NCBI GenBank assembly: GCA_003116995.1
Contig: BDSL01000016.1
Span: 310,001-374,000 of the forward strand
Direction of reading: 5' to 3'
Length of the DNA: 64,000 nt
Source of the DNA: Yamagishiella unicocca
Taxonomy: Eukaryota > Chlorophyta > Chlorophyceae > Chlamydomonadales > Volvocaceae
In this document: piece by piece, positions 1 to 10,875 of the stretch
Numbering within the stretch: the first letter of the stretch is position 1
How the letters are laid out: each line of letters starts with the position of its first letter
Translations under genes and position numbers: made by a program
The notes under the pieces: model-generated
What the model was told of the DNA's origin: nothing
What the model saw: only the letters and a program-made list of their open reading frames with translations
The model's database searches: none

Positions 1-219
1 TGCGGAAGCTACGAGGGGATGGGTGCAGCCAGGGCCCGGTGCGGGGACCCCGACTCCGGCGGAGCGGCCCCACCGCGCCCACTGCCCGATGGTGGGCTGG
101 CTGGCGCATAGCCCCGAGGGCGCAAAAGCCCCGACAAGGAGGTGCACACGGGGGCAACTCTGTCGCTGCGGCCCCCACCGGGCGTTCCCTCAACCCCCCG
201 TCCCCCCACCGCGCCGCAG
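1..219. other. unresolved left edge, probably intron of UMP synthase
   Basis: This stretch precedes the first recognisable UMP synthase exon and ends in a pyrimidine-rich tract plus CAG at 217-219. I found no segment resembling the N-terminal orotate phosphoribosyltransferase residues in any + frame, so it is most simply intronic. Upstream exons would lie to the left of the window. Confidence 0.5.
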
Positions 220-3200
220 GAGGTCAAGGACTACGGCACCAAGAAGGCTATAGAGGGCGCCTACAAGTCCGGCCAGCGTTGCCTCATCGTGGAGGACCTG
301 GTCACCAGCGGTGCATCGGTGCTGGAGACCCTGGACCCGCTGCAGGTGGGGCGGGGCTGCAAGGAAAACCCGTGTACGGAAGGAAAACCGGTTAGGACAG
401 GCGTTTCGAGGGGCATGCTGGAAGGTTTGGTTGCTGCAGGTGGGGCGGGAGTGGGTGTGGTGGGAGAGGTGCGGTATAGAGGAAACCCGTCGTTCGAAAC
501 TACGGGGGAGGTGAGGTGGGGGACGCGAGGTGGCGGAGGCGAGGGAGGTGAGGTGGGAGAGTTGGGACGGCATGTGAGGGGAGCTGGGGTGCGCCGAGGG
601 CGAACGCGGCACGCAATGCGGTGTCGAACCGCCGACGTCGGCAACTGAACGCGTCTGATTGGGCGTACATGAGGACGTGAGCTCAGCGCCACCCATCTGT
701 TCCTTCCGCTTTCTCCGCTCAACCCCCCCCCCCCTCTTCATTTTCCTCCCCTCACACCCCCCGTCTTCTTTTTGCAACCCCTCCGCGTCTTCTAAACGGT
801 TTTTTCTCGGCATCCACGGGTCTTCCTCAAAACCCCGTCTTCCAGGCTGAGGGTCTGGTGGTGAAGGACGTGGTGGTGCTCATCGACCGGGAGCAGGGCG
901 GCGAGGCGCACCTGGCCGCCAACGGCCTCAAGCTGCACGCCGCCTTCAAGCTGTCTGCCATGCTGGACGTGCTCACCAAGAACAAGCTGGTCGGGGAGGA
1001 GGTGGCGGCCAAGGTGGGCCCTGGGGTTGGGCCCTGGGGTTGGGCCCTGGGGTTGGGCCCTGGGGCTGGGTAGGGGAGGGTGGGAACCCGGATAGGGGCG
1101 CACAGCCGATGCGAGCTGGTTGCGTCTTCCGACGCAGACGCAACCCGCCTAAGAAGTTAAATCCATCGTCCCAACATGAAACGCCACACTCCCCAGGTCC
1201 GGAGCTTCATTTCGGAGAACCAGACCACCCTGCCCTCCACCGCCGCCGCGCCCGCGCCGACACCCGCACCGGCGGCTCCTGCACCCGCCCCCTTCAAGAG
1301 GTGCGGCCGCCCTCGCCCAGTCGCGCGGTCGTCTCCCCTCCCCTCGCCCGCCCGCACTTCCTTGTCGCAACAGCAACGCGAGCCTCGACACTCGCGGCTG
1401 CATTGCGCTGCCGTCCTCGGCCCTGACCCGTCCTCCTCTGCTCATTCGCATCGTAGAACCATCGCTGTTTGTTCGTTGGCGCGATCCGGATGCAGCCGCA
1501 CCGCCTCCGGATGCCTCAACCACGAACCAAAACACACACGCCTCTTCCCGCGTCCGCAACCGCGCCTCCCGCCTCGCGCCCGCCGTGCGTGTGACGTCGT
1601 ACAGGCTGCCGTACGAGCAGCGCATCCCGCTCGCCGCCAACGCCATGGCCAAGCGCTGCCTGGAGGTTATGGTGCGCAAGCAGACCAACCTCAGCGTGGC
1701 TGCTGACGTGGACACCGCGGAGGAGATGCTGGAGCTGGCGGATACGGTGAGGGGAGAAGAGATCGCGGATAGGGTGGCGTTTACCTGCTTCAGTGCAGGT
1801 GGGGAGAAGGGAAGAGGCTGTTAGGCTGGGTTGGTGGGGATGCGGTGGTGGTTCTGGGTGGTCGTGTTTTGCCTATTGGGTTGGAGGAATGAGGGGCCAG
1901 GACGGGTCGTTAAGGTTACAACCACCTGGCTGGTCCAACATCCCTCTTCGTACCCCGGATGTGCGCGTCTTCTTGTTTCAGGTGGGCCCGTACATCTGCG
2001 TGTTTAAAACCCACGTCGACATCTTTGACAAGTGGGATGACACCATCGTGGCCAAGCTGACGGTGAGTGGGGCATTGAAGGGGCGGCAGGGTCGGCTGGC
2101 CGGGAAGGGACGAGCGTTGCAAGGAAAACCCGTGTACGAAAGAAAAACGGTTTAGGGCCGACGTTTCGAGATACATTCTGGAGAACTTGGTTGTATGGAA
2201 GGGACGAGTAAGGAAGGAGAGGCGGAGCGTATGGCCATCTCACCCCTGTCGAGTGCTGTTGCAACTTTTTCACCTGCCCAGTGCTCACCGCTGCCCTAGC
2301 CTTCACCCGCTGCCCCAGCCTTCACCCGCTTACTCCCCCGCCGCCGTCCCGCCTTGGATCGCACACAAACCCCGTACGTGTACGACGCGTACGACTGGGC
2401 ACCCGACGCTCGGACACCGCAGGAGATCGCCAAGAAGCACGGTGCGTGAGGCAGCATGCCGCCGCGGGTGGGGAGTTGCGAAGAAAGCCGTAGGTCAGCG
2501 CTTTAAGGGATAAGTCAAACCAACTCGTAACGCAGCATGCTGAACAAGCTGGTTCAGGTATCCAAAGCCGGAGGCCGCTTTCGGCTGCTGTGCTTAAACG
2601 AGCCACAACGGGAACCCCAAACTGTGTGTCGCAAGGTTAAGACAGCGCTTTTGGGGGTCCATAGTGGAGCGACTTGGTGTGGTGGCTGGACATGCTAAAC
2701 CGAGGCTCATCCAAGCCCGGACCCGCCCGAGCCCGCAAGCATCTCAAAACGTCTGTTCTAAACGGTGTTTTCCCGCATCCACGGGTCTTCCTCGAAAGCC
2801 CGAGCCCGCATACAGACCGTAACCGTAGCGGGAGGGATGCGCTAGAGCCGCGAGCTAGGTCTACAACCCAACGGCCCACGCCTGCGTCCTTCACCGCTCT
2901 CCCGTCGCTATGCAACCGCGCCCAGCCCGGATGACCCAAAATGCGAAATCGCCCTGGCTCTACCACCCGCTCTCCCAACCCCGCCCCCCACCGCCCCCTC
3001 ACTCCCTTTCTGGCCGCACTCCCGCTATGTGTCCGAAGACAACGCGCCAGCTATTATGCCTAAACATCGTGTGACCGGCCTTTATGCCCCCCCTCCCGTC
3101 CCTCCCCGCCGCCCTTCAGACTTCCTCATCTTCGAGGACCGCAAGTTTGCGGACATCGGCAACACGGTGGCTTCCCAGTACGCCGGAGGCATCTACAAGA

Positions 3201-4236
3201 TCGCCGATTGGTCCCACATCACCAATGCGCACCTGGTGCCCGGGCCGGGCATCATAGACGGCCTCAAGACTGTGGGTCTGCCCAAGGGCCGCGGCCTGCT
3301 GCTGCTGGCTGGTGAGGAAGTGCGGCGCCCGGGGCCCGTCGGCGCGGGGGATGATTGCGCCGCTGCGCTCGGTCATACCACCGACGGGTCTGGTTGGGTC
3401 TGGTTGGGTCTAGTTGGGTCTGGTTGCTGCTGCGCCATGATGAAGGGCGGACCATGCGGAAGGCAACTGCGCGCGATGCGCAACTCTCCTCTCAGCGTAG
3501 CAGAGACCGTCACGCAGCGCCTGCGGATGGCATGTGTGTGGGTTTTGGGCGGCGTACCTCTGCTTGCTCCGGAGTAGGAGCTAGAGCTCCGTGAACGCGT
3601 AACCAGCCCCGCCACTCCTTGCCGCCTCCCCGGGCACGCCGTGTATCCGGTCCTTACGCCACCCTCCCCCCCTCCCCGGCATGCAGAGATGAGCAGCAAG
3701 GGCACGCTGGCTCAGGGCGCGTACACGGAGGCGGTTGCGGCGGCGGCGGCGCAGCACTCGGACTTTGTGATGGGCTTCATCTCCATCAACCCCGTCGGCT
3801 GGAAGGACGGGCCGGGACCTCCGGGTAAGCGCGGCTCTGGATGGCGGGGTGGCCGGGCAGCGCGATCCGTTGGGCTGGCTGCATCGCCGGTGCTCAACCC
3901 TGATGCGCAATGAGGTGCTCACTGACGCGTGGCGGGTATACCGGTAACCCCTATCTGGTTTGATCCGCGGGCCTCGTAGATACCCCATTCCATGATATCC
4001 GCGGCCGTGTCTGCTCCTCGCGCCCCTCAGGCCTCCTGCACATGACCCCGGGCGTCCAGTTGGCAGCCGGCGGTGACGCGTTGGGCCAGCAGTACAACAC
4101 ACCGCACAATGCGGTGGCGGTGCGCGGCAGTGACGTCATCATCGTGGGTCGCGGGGTCATCAAGGCCGCCGACCCGGCCGCCGCCGCCAAGCAGTACCGT
4201 GACGCCGGCTGGGAGGCGTACAAGGCCTCGCTCTGA
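220..4236 (+). CDS. UMPS: UMP synthase (OPRT-ODC bifunctional), 5' partial
   Basis: Catalyses the last two steps of de novo pyrimidine synthesis: orotate + PRPP to OMP, then decarboxylation to UMP. Exons: <220-345, 846-1013, 1197-1300, 1605-1746, 1982-2062, 2423-2441, 3120-3311, 3687-3824, 4031-4236 (TGA). All phases agree. The OPRT half shows the [11 protein letters not shown] region and the PRPP-binding loop [14 protein letters not shown] (acidic pair ED). The linker in exon 1197-1300 is rich in Pro/Ala. The ODC half starts near [16 protein letters not shown] and carries the catalytic KTHVD and [12 protein letters not shown] motifs, then [15 protein letters not shown] and the phosphate-binding IIVGRGVI near the C-terminus. 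The order OPRT then ODC is that of plants and animals. The 19-nt exon 2423-2441 (EIAKKH) is needed to join HVD to FEDRKF in frame. The N-terminal part of OPRT is missing from the window. The family identity is certain; the exact exon edges are inferred. Confidence 0.95.
358..442 (+). repeat. dispersed intronic element, copy 1 (direct)
   Basis: Lies 12 bases after the donor of the UMP synthase intron 346-845. Core AAGGAAAACCCGTGTACG, followed by an A-rich/CGGTT block, CGTTTCGAG and GCTGGAAGGTTTGGTTG. It matches the copy at 2106-2196 directly and the copies at 784-832, 2736-2802 and 45998-46053 as reverse complement. Confidence 0.8.
784..832 (-). repeat. dispersed intronic element, copy 2 (inverted, partial)
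   Basis: Reverse-complement copy ending 13 bases before the acceptor at 845. With copy 1 it makes an imperfect inverted pair at the two ends of the same intron. Core seen on + strand: TCTAAACGG, then CCACGGGTCTTCCTC. Confidence 0.75.
1014..1071 (+). repeat. 14-bp tandem repeat at an intron start
   Basis: About four copies of GGCCCTGGGGTTGG directly after the donor site at 1014 in the UMP synthase intron 1014-1196. G-triplets are regularly spaced. Confidence 0.85.
2106..2196 (+). repeat. dispersed intronic element, copy 3 (direct)
   Basis: In the UMP synthase intron 2063-2422. Shares AAGGAAAACCCGTGTACG, AACGGTTTAG, CGTTTCGAGA and GGAGAACTTGGTTG with the other copies. It is the longest copy. 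Confidence 0.8.
2736..2802 (-). repeat. dispersed intronic element, copy 4 (inverted)
   Basis: In the middle of the UMP synthase intron 2442-3119. Reads GCATCTCAAAACGTCTG, TTCTAAACGG and CATCCACGGGTCTTCCTCG on the + strand, almost identical to copy 2. Confidence 0.75.
3388..3427 (+). repeat. 10-bp tandem repeat in intron
   Basis: Four copies of TCTGGTTGGG (one with TCTAGTTGGG) in the UMP synthase intron 3312-3686. Confidence 0.85.
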
Positions 4237-7200
4237 GTCGTACATGGCGGGGGACACGGCGCCGTACGATGGCCCCTCACGGGCGCTGGTTCTGGCGGGC
4301 GGCGTGTGGTGTGATGCGAGGCCGCGTGAAACCCCATCACGCGGCTTGCGAGCTGATGTGGGCGAAGGCCTACCGGGGCGCGCGCTTTTTGTAGGGATAG
4401 AAAATTAGAAATGGGTGAGTGCGTCGGACGCTTGTCCGGCGCTTCAGGCGGCCAAAAGGAAAGAGTCTGGTCGAGCAGCGGTTGGGATTGCGTGCGGAAA
4501 TACGTTTTCGTGGCGGTGGTGTTAATGGGTGTTAAGGACCCCTATCTACAGGGCGATGCCAGCGGGTCGGCCGCCGGGTGGTGAGGACATTTTTGAGGCG
4601 ATGGTAGCGGGGGCTGCCATACGTGGTGCGGAGGAGATCTCGTCAACAGTTGCCAAGCGTGCCGAGATGATGTGCAAGTATGCTGCGCGTTGCCGGTATC
4701 TTGACCTCACGCCCTGCGCTGCGAGGCCGGCTGACAGTGCATCTAGCCAGTGAGCTGTCATGGTTGCTGCCGGACATGAACGCCTCCTATGTATAGGAGG
4801 GCGAGCCTGCTGTTTGACAGACGTCTCACCACAACCTTCCTGGCGCTGAACTGGCTGCCTCTGGGGCACGAGCCTCCACTCGCTGATATCTAGGATTTAC
4901 GATACGTCGCTGCGAGCCAGACGCGGCTGCGCTTACGATGTTTGTTGGAAGTCACACCCAGTGGCCGCAGCAGCGTCCTCATGCGGACGAGCAGCTCACT
5001 ACCCGCTTGAATGCAACACGTGGCCAGTTAAGGAGTCAGCAACTGCACCTCGGTGGTCACGAACACTAAGACCCCACCAAATCAGCCTTGGCGCGCGGAG
5101 AAACCATGCAGCCATTGAGAATTTGAGATGGTACCCAACAGCAGCGCGCCCACAAACCGCCACACAATATTCAATACGACGTAACTACCTCCTACCACAA
5201 CTTGTGACATGCAGATGCGTTTAAACTAATGATCATGAGTGACTCCCCTAAACCCCTACCCCTTCCGCTACCGCGCAAGCTCCCCCAGACGGGCGCCTGC
5301 CAATGACAGCTGCGGTCAGCGCCGAAAACGGCCACCCTCCCAAGCCGACCCCGTGATTGGACATGCACATGCAAGACCCCAAAGCAAAGCGTCAGCATAA
5401 ATCGTTCGCGAAACGAGCCGCCCACTGTCAAGAGTTTCGCACAATGCACGTCGTTCCCACAGGCACACTTGACACCTTTTCAGCAGTCCAGGACGCACCT
5501 TTCATCAAGCACAGAGCGCTGACAGTCCTAAACACCGCACGATCACACGCGGTGATTCCTCGCGCGCGCACCGTTGCCGCGTGATCACCCAATGAACAAT
5601 TCATGGTCGTATTAAGCAGTCCTTGTTTCGTGATCGTCCACCCGCATCCGTAGTTATTCTATCCACCGAGACACCACACCGACGCCGACCAGCTGCCAGG
5701 TCGCCGCAGGCCTGGCAGCGGACTAACGAAAGTAGACAAAGATGAGCACCGCATACGAGCTACCGCACCTTGCGAGCAAAGCCGAGATCCCTACGCTTCC
5801 GCAATCAATTGAAGCCGGGCCTGCCGCAAGGCTAGCCTGGGTCGCATCCTTTGGAAAAGTACGCGGGAGCCGACAGGCCAGCCACCTCACATCAGACGCG
5901 TCGCCAGTGCACGTCGCGGCCGGCTCTGGAAATGCAGCCATAGCGTGGGCGGGCCGCGTTGGCCAGTGGACAGCCCACCATCGCACCAGCTCGATGCAAC
6001 GCGATCGACACCGTTTGGCGGCGTCGACTGCCTCGATAACTCGTCACGTCACACAAGCGCGTGTGTGCACAAATGAAGGCCGTCACGCGCGGCTACGATG
6101 CCCTTTGCGATAATGGGGGGCGCTACGTATACACATGCCTCAATCTGGAATGCTCCTTGCCTCGCAACACTACACAACACACTCCACACAAGCGCGGCGG
6201 ACACCAGCGCGCATGGGCGCAGCCAGGACAGCGAAATCAGCTCCTCAGCGCGCGATCAGACTCCTAGGGACAACAGCGTCCGCATCGGTCGCATCCGCAC
6301 ACATATGAGCGCTGTTCGCCGCTATCCCACCGACGCGCCAGCGCGAGTAGTTCGCCCGCAGCCGCATGCACGCACTCGTGGAAGCAGTCAGCAGTGGCCA
6401 ACGAACAACTGAAACAATAACAGTGGACATGCGCAGACGGCACCATCCGCAGCATGCGTCATGGCTGGGTCTCGAGCTCCCGCCACTGGGGCACCCGAGC
6501 CCGCCATGCAAGTCGTGGTGGTAATGGATGTGCTGCACATGCTCCTGATGCGTCCGAGCATCCATGCCATCCTATTGAGTTGGATCCATCCTTTGCTCCC
6601 CGATGCTCGGAACACACGCGACGGTCACGGCTTCTTGCCGGACCGCGTATCACGACTTCCTGCCGGACTGCATATCACGACTTCTTGCCGGACCGCGTAT
6701 CACCCGCGGCTTCCATTGTACGTACATTCACACACACTTGTAGCGACACCCACATTGGACACGCGAAGGTGGGTTAAGCAGTTTTGGGCAGCGGAACACC
6801 CGCTTCCCCAGGCAGCGGAGACAGCAGGAGCCGCCAAGCAGCTGCAGCCTGCACCGGAGCAAACGCACTAGGTTTCCCGACAGGGCTCCCATGCCGCCCG
6901 CCTGCAGCTACCTCGTCTGCTTCGAGTGCTTCCTCGTCTCCAGCAACCCCCGTACATGCGCACGCACGACGCGCCGCCAGGCACCAGCTAGATATGGCTC
7001 CAGCTAAGCCAGGACAGCCATGTGACCTTTCGCATCCCAGTATGCCCCGACCTGACCTGCCGCATGTCCCGTCCATTTGACCTGCATGCAAGCCGCGGCA
7101 TTCGTGCTCAACGCCCTCACCCCTGTGCCAGGGGCTCGCCAAATGACCCGGACCTTGCCCACCCGTGCCCTTGCTCATGCTTCCCGCCAACCAGCTCCGT

Positions 7201-7250
7201 CAGTGCCGCACCTCGTAGTGTCGATCCCCTGCATGCACTGCTTTTGCTCG
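4237..7250. other. convergent intergenic region, no gene recognised
   Basis: Lies between the 3' ends of UMP synthase (+) and the SAND-ARID gene (-). It must hold both 3' UTRs. Short open frames (for example 4529-4753 +, 5742-6113 +) lack recognisable domains and consistent splice signals, so none is called. The only structure I see is the small tandem repeat at 6630-6704. Confidence 0.6.
6630..6704 (+). repeat. 25-bp tandem repeat, 3 copies
   Basis: Unit CTTCTTGCCGGACCGCGTAT plus CACGA, repeated three times with few substitutions (CTTCCTGCCGGACTGCATAT in the middle copy). Confidence 0.85.
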
Positions 7251-10200
7251 TCACATTGCCGTACGTTTGTGCGGACCACTGCCGTGGTCTCCCCCCCCAC
7301 CGCCGGGACCTCCGTCCGGCTGCCCCCGCTTATACCCTCCCCCGCCTCCCCCCATGCCGCTGACCCCGATGTTGCCGCTGCCGGTTCGCACCAGCCCCAT
7401 GGCGGCAGGCACGCCCGCGCTCCCAAAGTACTCGGACAAGAGGTTGGAAATCATCGGGTCGTCCACCACCGTCCCATCCGGCAGGTCGCCTTGCAGCCCC
7501 AGCAGCGCCGCAGCGCGACCGCCCTGCAGCTGCTGCAGCGCGCTGCCGGCCCGGCCGCGTGGCAACCAGCCCGGATGTAGCGCTTCCGGCCCGCCGCTGC
7601 CGCCACCGCCCCCTCGACCTAGGGCGACAGGCAGCAACCGACCGGACGAGGAGGCATGGCCGCCCGCGAGGCTGACGAGGCTAGTGTGATCGACCTGCGC
7701 CTGCACCATGCTGCCTCTTCCGCCCAGGCCGCCTCCCCCCGGCCCGCCCGCCACAGTTACCAGCATCGCCTCGCGCGGGTCCTGCTGCTGGCGACCGCCA
7801 CCCCCGCCGGCCAGCTGCAGCTGCAACCGCTGTTGCGAGCCGCCGCCGCCGAAGTGCAGGGAAGGCTGCTGCTGGCGGTTGACCGGCGCGAGGCTGGCGC
7901 TTTCCAGGAGGAGCGGGTTCAATACCGTGCCGCCGTCGCGGCCGCCGGCCCCTTGTAGCCCCAAACCCGCTGCCAACAGCAGCTGGTCGTCGCCAATGTC
8001 CAGAGGCAGCAATGAAGAGCGCTGCTCGTACTGATTATCATATCGGTGCTGTGGCTGCACCGCATGCTGCTGCAGCAGCGCCTCGAGTCCCGCCAGGCGC
8101 CTCTCAAGAGATGAGTTGCTGTCCTGCCGGTACCGGGCGACGGCGGTGGCAAGCGCCGGCGCGGTGTCGTACCCTCCTCCTCCTCCTCCTCCTCGGCTGT
8201 TTCCGAAGTCGTACCCTCGCCCTCCCGCTTCGTACCCGCCACGGCCGCCACCGCTATACCCCCCCCGGCCGCCGCTGTCGTACCCGCCACGGCCGCCACT
8301 GTCGTATCCCCCACGGCCGCCGCCTTCAAACCCGCGGCGGCCGCCGTCATACCCGCCGCGGCCGCCACTGTCGTACCCACCGCGACCACTACTTTCGTAC
8401 CCACTGCGGCTCGGGCCGTCGTACCCGCTACGACTGGGACCATCGTAGCTTGACCGGCTGGGACCTTCGTAGCTGCTGCGCCCTGGACCGTCGTACCCGC
8501 CGCCGCCATCGCCGTGACCGGAGTCGTACCCACCCCCGCCACCGTTACGCCCTGCACTGGCGGCGTACTGGCCCTTGCTGCCGTTCCCCGTGGCACCTCC
8601 GGCAGGGCGTGAGTCTTCGTGAATGCGGCGGTCCTGACCCCCGCCTCCGGCGCCAGAGCGACCGGTGGGCGGGGCCCACTGCGGCGGCGGCGGCGGGACG
8701 GGTCGCCGCGCGGCGGGCTGTGGCGGCGCGGCGGGGGCCGGGGCGCGCTGCGAGACGGATGGCGCCCGATCCGCGAACACCTGACGCTCGGCGGGTTCCT
8801 GTTTTTGTTGGGTGCCTCCGCCCGTGGGCAGGCTGGGCCCCGACCCAGATGGGCTACTCGCCTGGCGGCGCGGCGGCGGCGGCGGCGGTGGCGGCAGCGG
8901 GATGCCAGTGGCCTCCCGCGCCTTCTCCAAGCGCTCCGCCCTGAGCAGATAGTGCTCATACACGGACCTGCAACAGGCAAAGCGCAAGCCCACACTGGGT
9001 GAAGCTTCGGGACTGGGCTGGCACCTGCTTGTCCCGTTCGTTGCCCCGAGGACAAACACACCGTGCGCGCACGCGCCCCACTACCCATCCCCACCAGTAC
9101 CAATGGCCGCGGGTCCCGTATTGCCTGCGGCTTGTCGCCGGCTCAGCCTGCTACAGCACGCACTCCCTCGCGGCGCCCAGCGGCCTCACCCGCCCCCTGC
9201 TGCGCACCTGCAGGCGTGCACCGCAAGCGGCGTGATCGCCTCCATCCCGACGCCCGCAGCCACCTTCTCCCAGCCATCGGACAGTGCCTGCGTTGCTGAG
9301 TAGCCCCCCATGTCCCGAACCTGGGGCGGCGGGGTGCGGCATTGGGGTCGGGTTTGGCGGATGCCAAGGCCCGGCGGAGGAAGGCCCGGCGGAGGAACGC
9401 CCGGGGGCTGCGAACGGGGTCGAGTATCGTAGGTATGACTGTGCACGCGCCCCGATTACGCAACACACCGCAAGAAGCCCGAGCGCCGGCTGGACTGCGC
9501 CGCTCACACCGACGACGCCCCCACTCACAATGGTGTACACCTTTCGAAGGTCGAATGTATGTGACCCAAGGGTCACAGGGCCGAACTCTCCCCCTGAGAC
9601 TTGACTCCCGGGCCCCGGCCCCGGATTGTCGATCCGCCCGCTCAGAAAGTCGAGCAGCTGCAGCTGGAACTGCTCCCGCATCTGGGAGGAGGTCGACTGC
9701 GTATCGCGGGCGGCCATGAGGCATTGGAGCGGAGGGCAGGGTCAGCAACCGCAAGGAAACGGCCAGCCGAGGCGGGCAGTGGGATCTGTTCCTACATTGC
9801 CATTGGGAAGCAGGCCCCGAGCCCCTGGCGCCAAGTCCAAAACCTACAACTGTTCGGCGACGAAGCTCAACGACCACGGAGCCGCTGTGGATCTGGGCAC
9901 TCCCCACTCCATGCCCCTGGAGAGCCGTCCAGCTACCACAACAACCCATGGGGCCCCGCCCGGCCCCAGGTGCCACCACCGCCGGCCACCATCCGTACGC
10001 CCGGGTTCCGGTCCTGTAGGAGCGTGTCGGGCTCCACACAGTGGACGCGCCCGCATTAACCGGAGACAAACCTGTGGGTTGCCTCGGCCGCCGTCCCCCG
10101 CTTCCGCCCAAGCGCCACCCCGCTGCCCCATGGTGAGCCACGCGAAGGCCTGCCGCTGGCCCTCCCCGGAGGTCCCAGCGGTCCCAGCAAGCCACTCGCC

Positions 10201-10875
10201 CAGCGATTTGCCGGGCTGGCCGTGGGAATCCACCACTCGGATACTCTGTATGTGACGCGAATTGCGGGAGAAGATGGTTGGAGGATGTGGATTAGCATGC
10301 GGGCAGAGGTCGGGTAACCCATGCAGGTGGGATGCGCGTGGACGCGCACGTGGGGTGCGTGGGCAAGGAGGGGGTACGGCCACACCAATGTTGAAGGCTG
10401 AAGTGGCGTATCTCTGTTAAGGGCATCGCCGTCAACAGAGCCATGCCCTGCGTGCCCCTGGCCATGAACAGGGACGGAGTGAGCAGCCATAAGTACAACC
10501 TGCCCAAATAAATCGCCACATGCCCCTCCCCTTTCCCTACGAGAGCGGAGATGTTGGAGCCACCCGGCGCGACGAGCCCCCTCGCTCGCTGTTTCTGTCA
10601 GTTCCCGCCCCTACTGCCCCTACTTCGCGTCCCTACCGCCCCTTGTTCTCGTCCCCGCTGCCCTTCAGGGACCTTGCACTTGCCTGCTTCCATTTCTTGG
10701 TAGCCTGTCGACCACCCAGCCGCTCAAATTCAGTGGGCGTAGCTTCGCGGATACCCCCCAAGTGGGACAGGTACAGGATTTTCGTTTTGGCCACATCGTA
10801 AGTGCCACGCAACGTGCCACAGATGACCTCTACAGTGGCCGGGATCTGAGCCGGTCCGGTAACAGGAATGTCCAT
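7251..10875 (-). CDS. SAND + ARID domain nuclear protein with Gly/Arg/Tyr-rich tail
   Basis: Exons (high to low): 10875-10684, 10245-10072, 9696-9529, 9287-9208, 8967-7251, giving about 776 aa with matching phases. Residues ~15-85 form a SAND-like domain: VICGTLRGTYD, then ATPTEFERLGGRQATKKWKQ, then across an intron SIRVVDSHGQPGKSLGEWL. Residues ~127-225 form an ARID-like domain: QLQLLDFLSGR, VTLGSHTFDLRKVYTI, GWEKVAAGVGM and VYEHYLLRAERLE. Both domain types bind DNA, so a nuclear chromatin or transcription role is likely. The last exon encodes a poly-Pro run, then about 15 YDG/YDS/YE-GRGG repeats (~8500-8200), then Gln/Gly/Leu-rich sequence ending HKRTAM. The intron after residue 64 uses a GC donor (CAG|GCAAGT). 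ATG 10875 is chosen as the first Met near the SAND domain; an in-frame ATG at 11001 or a spliced leader exon is possible. SAND domains in volvocines include the RegA/VARL family, but I cannot show membership. Confidence 0.8.

Noticed and set aside
7919..9103. 394-codon - strand ORF and long + strand ORFs (8012-8944, 8116-8448) over the Gly-rich exon
   Set aside because: Shadow frames of the repetitive GRGG/YDG coding sequence. Only the 7251-8967 frame continues the ARID domain across the intron.
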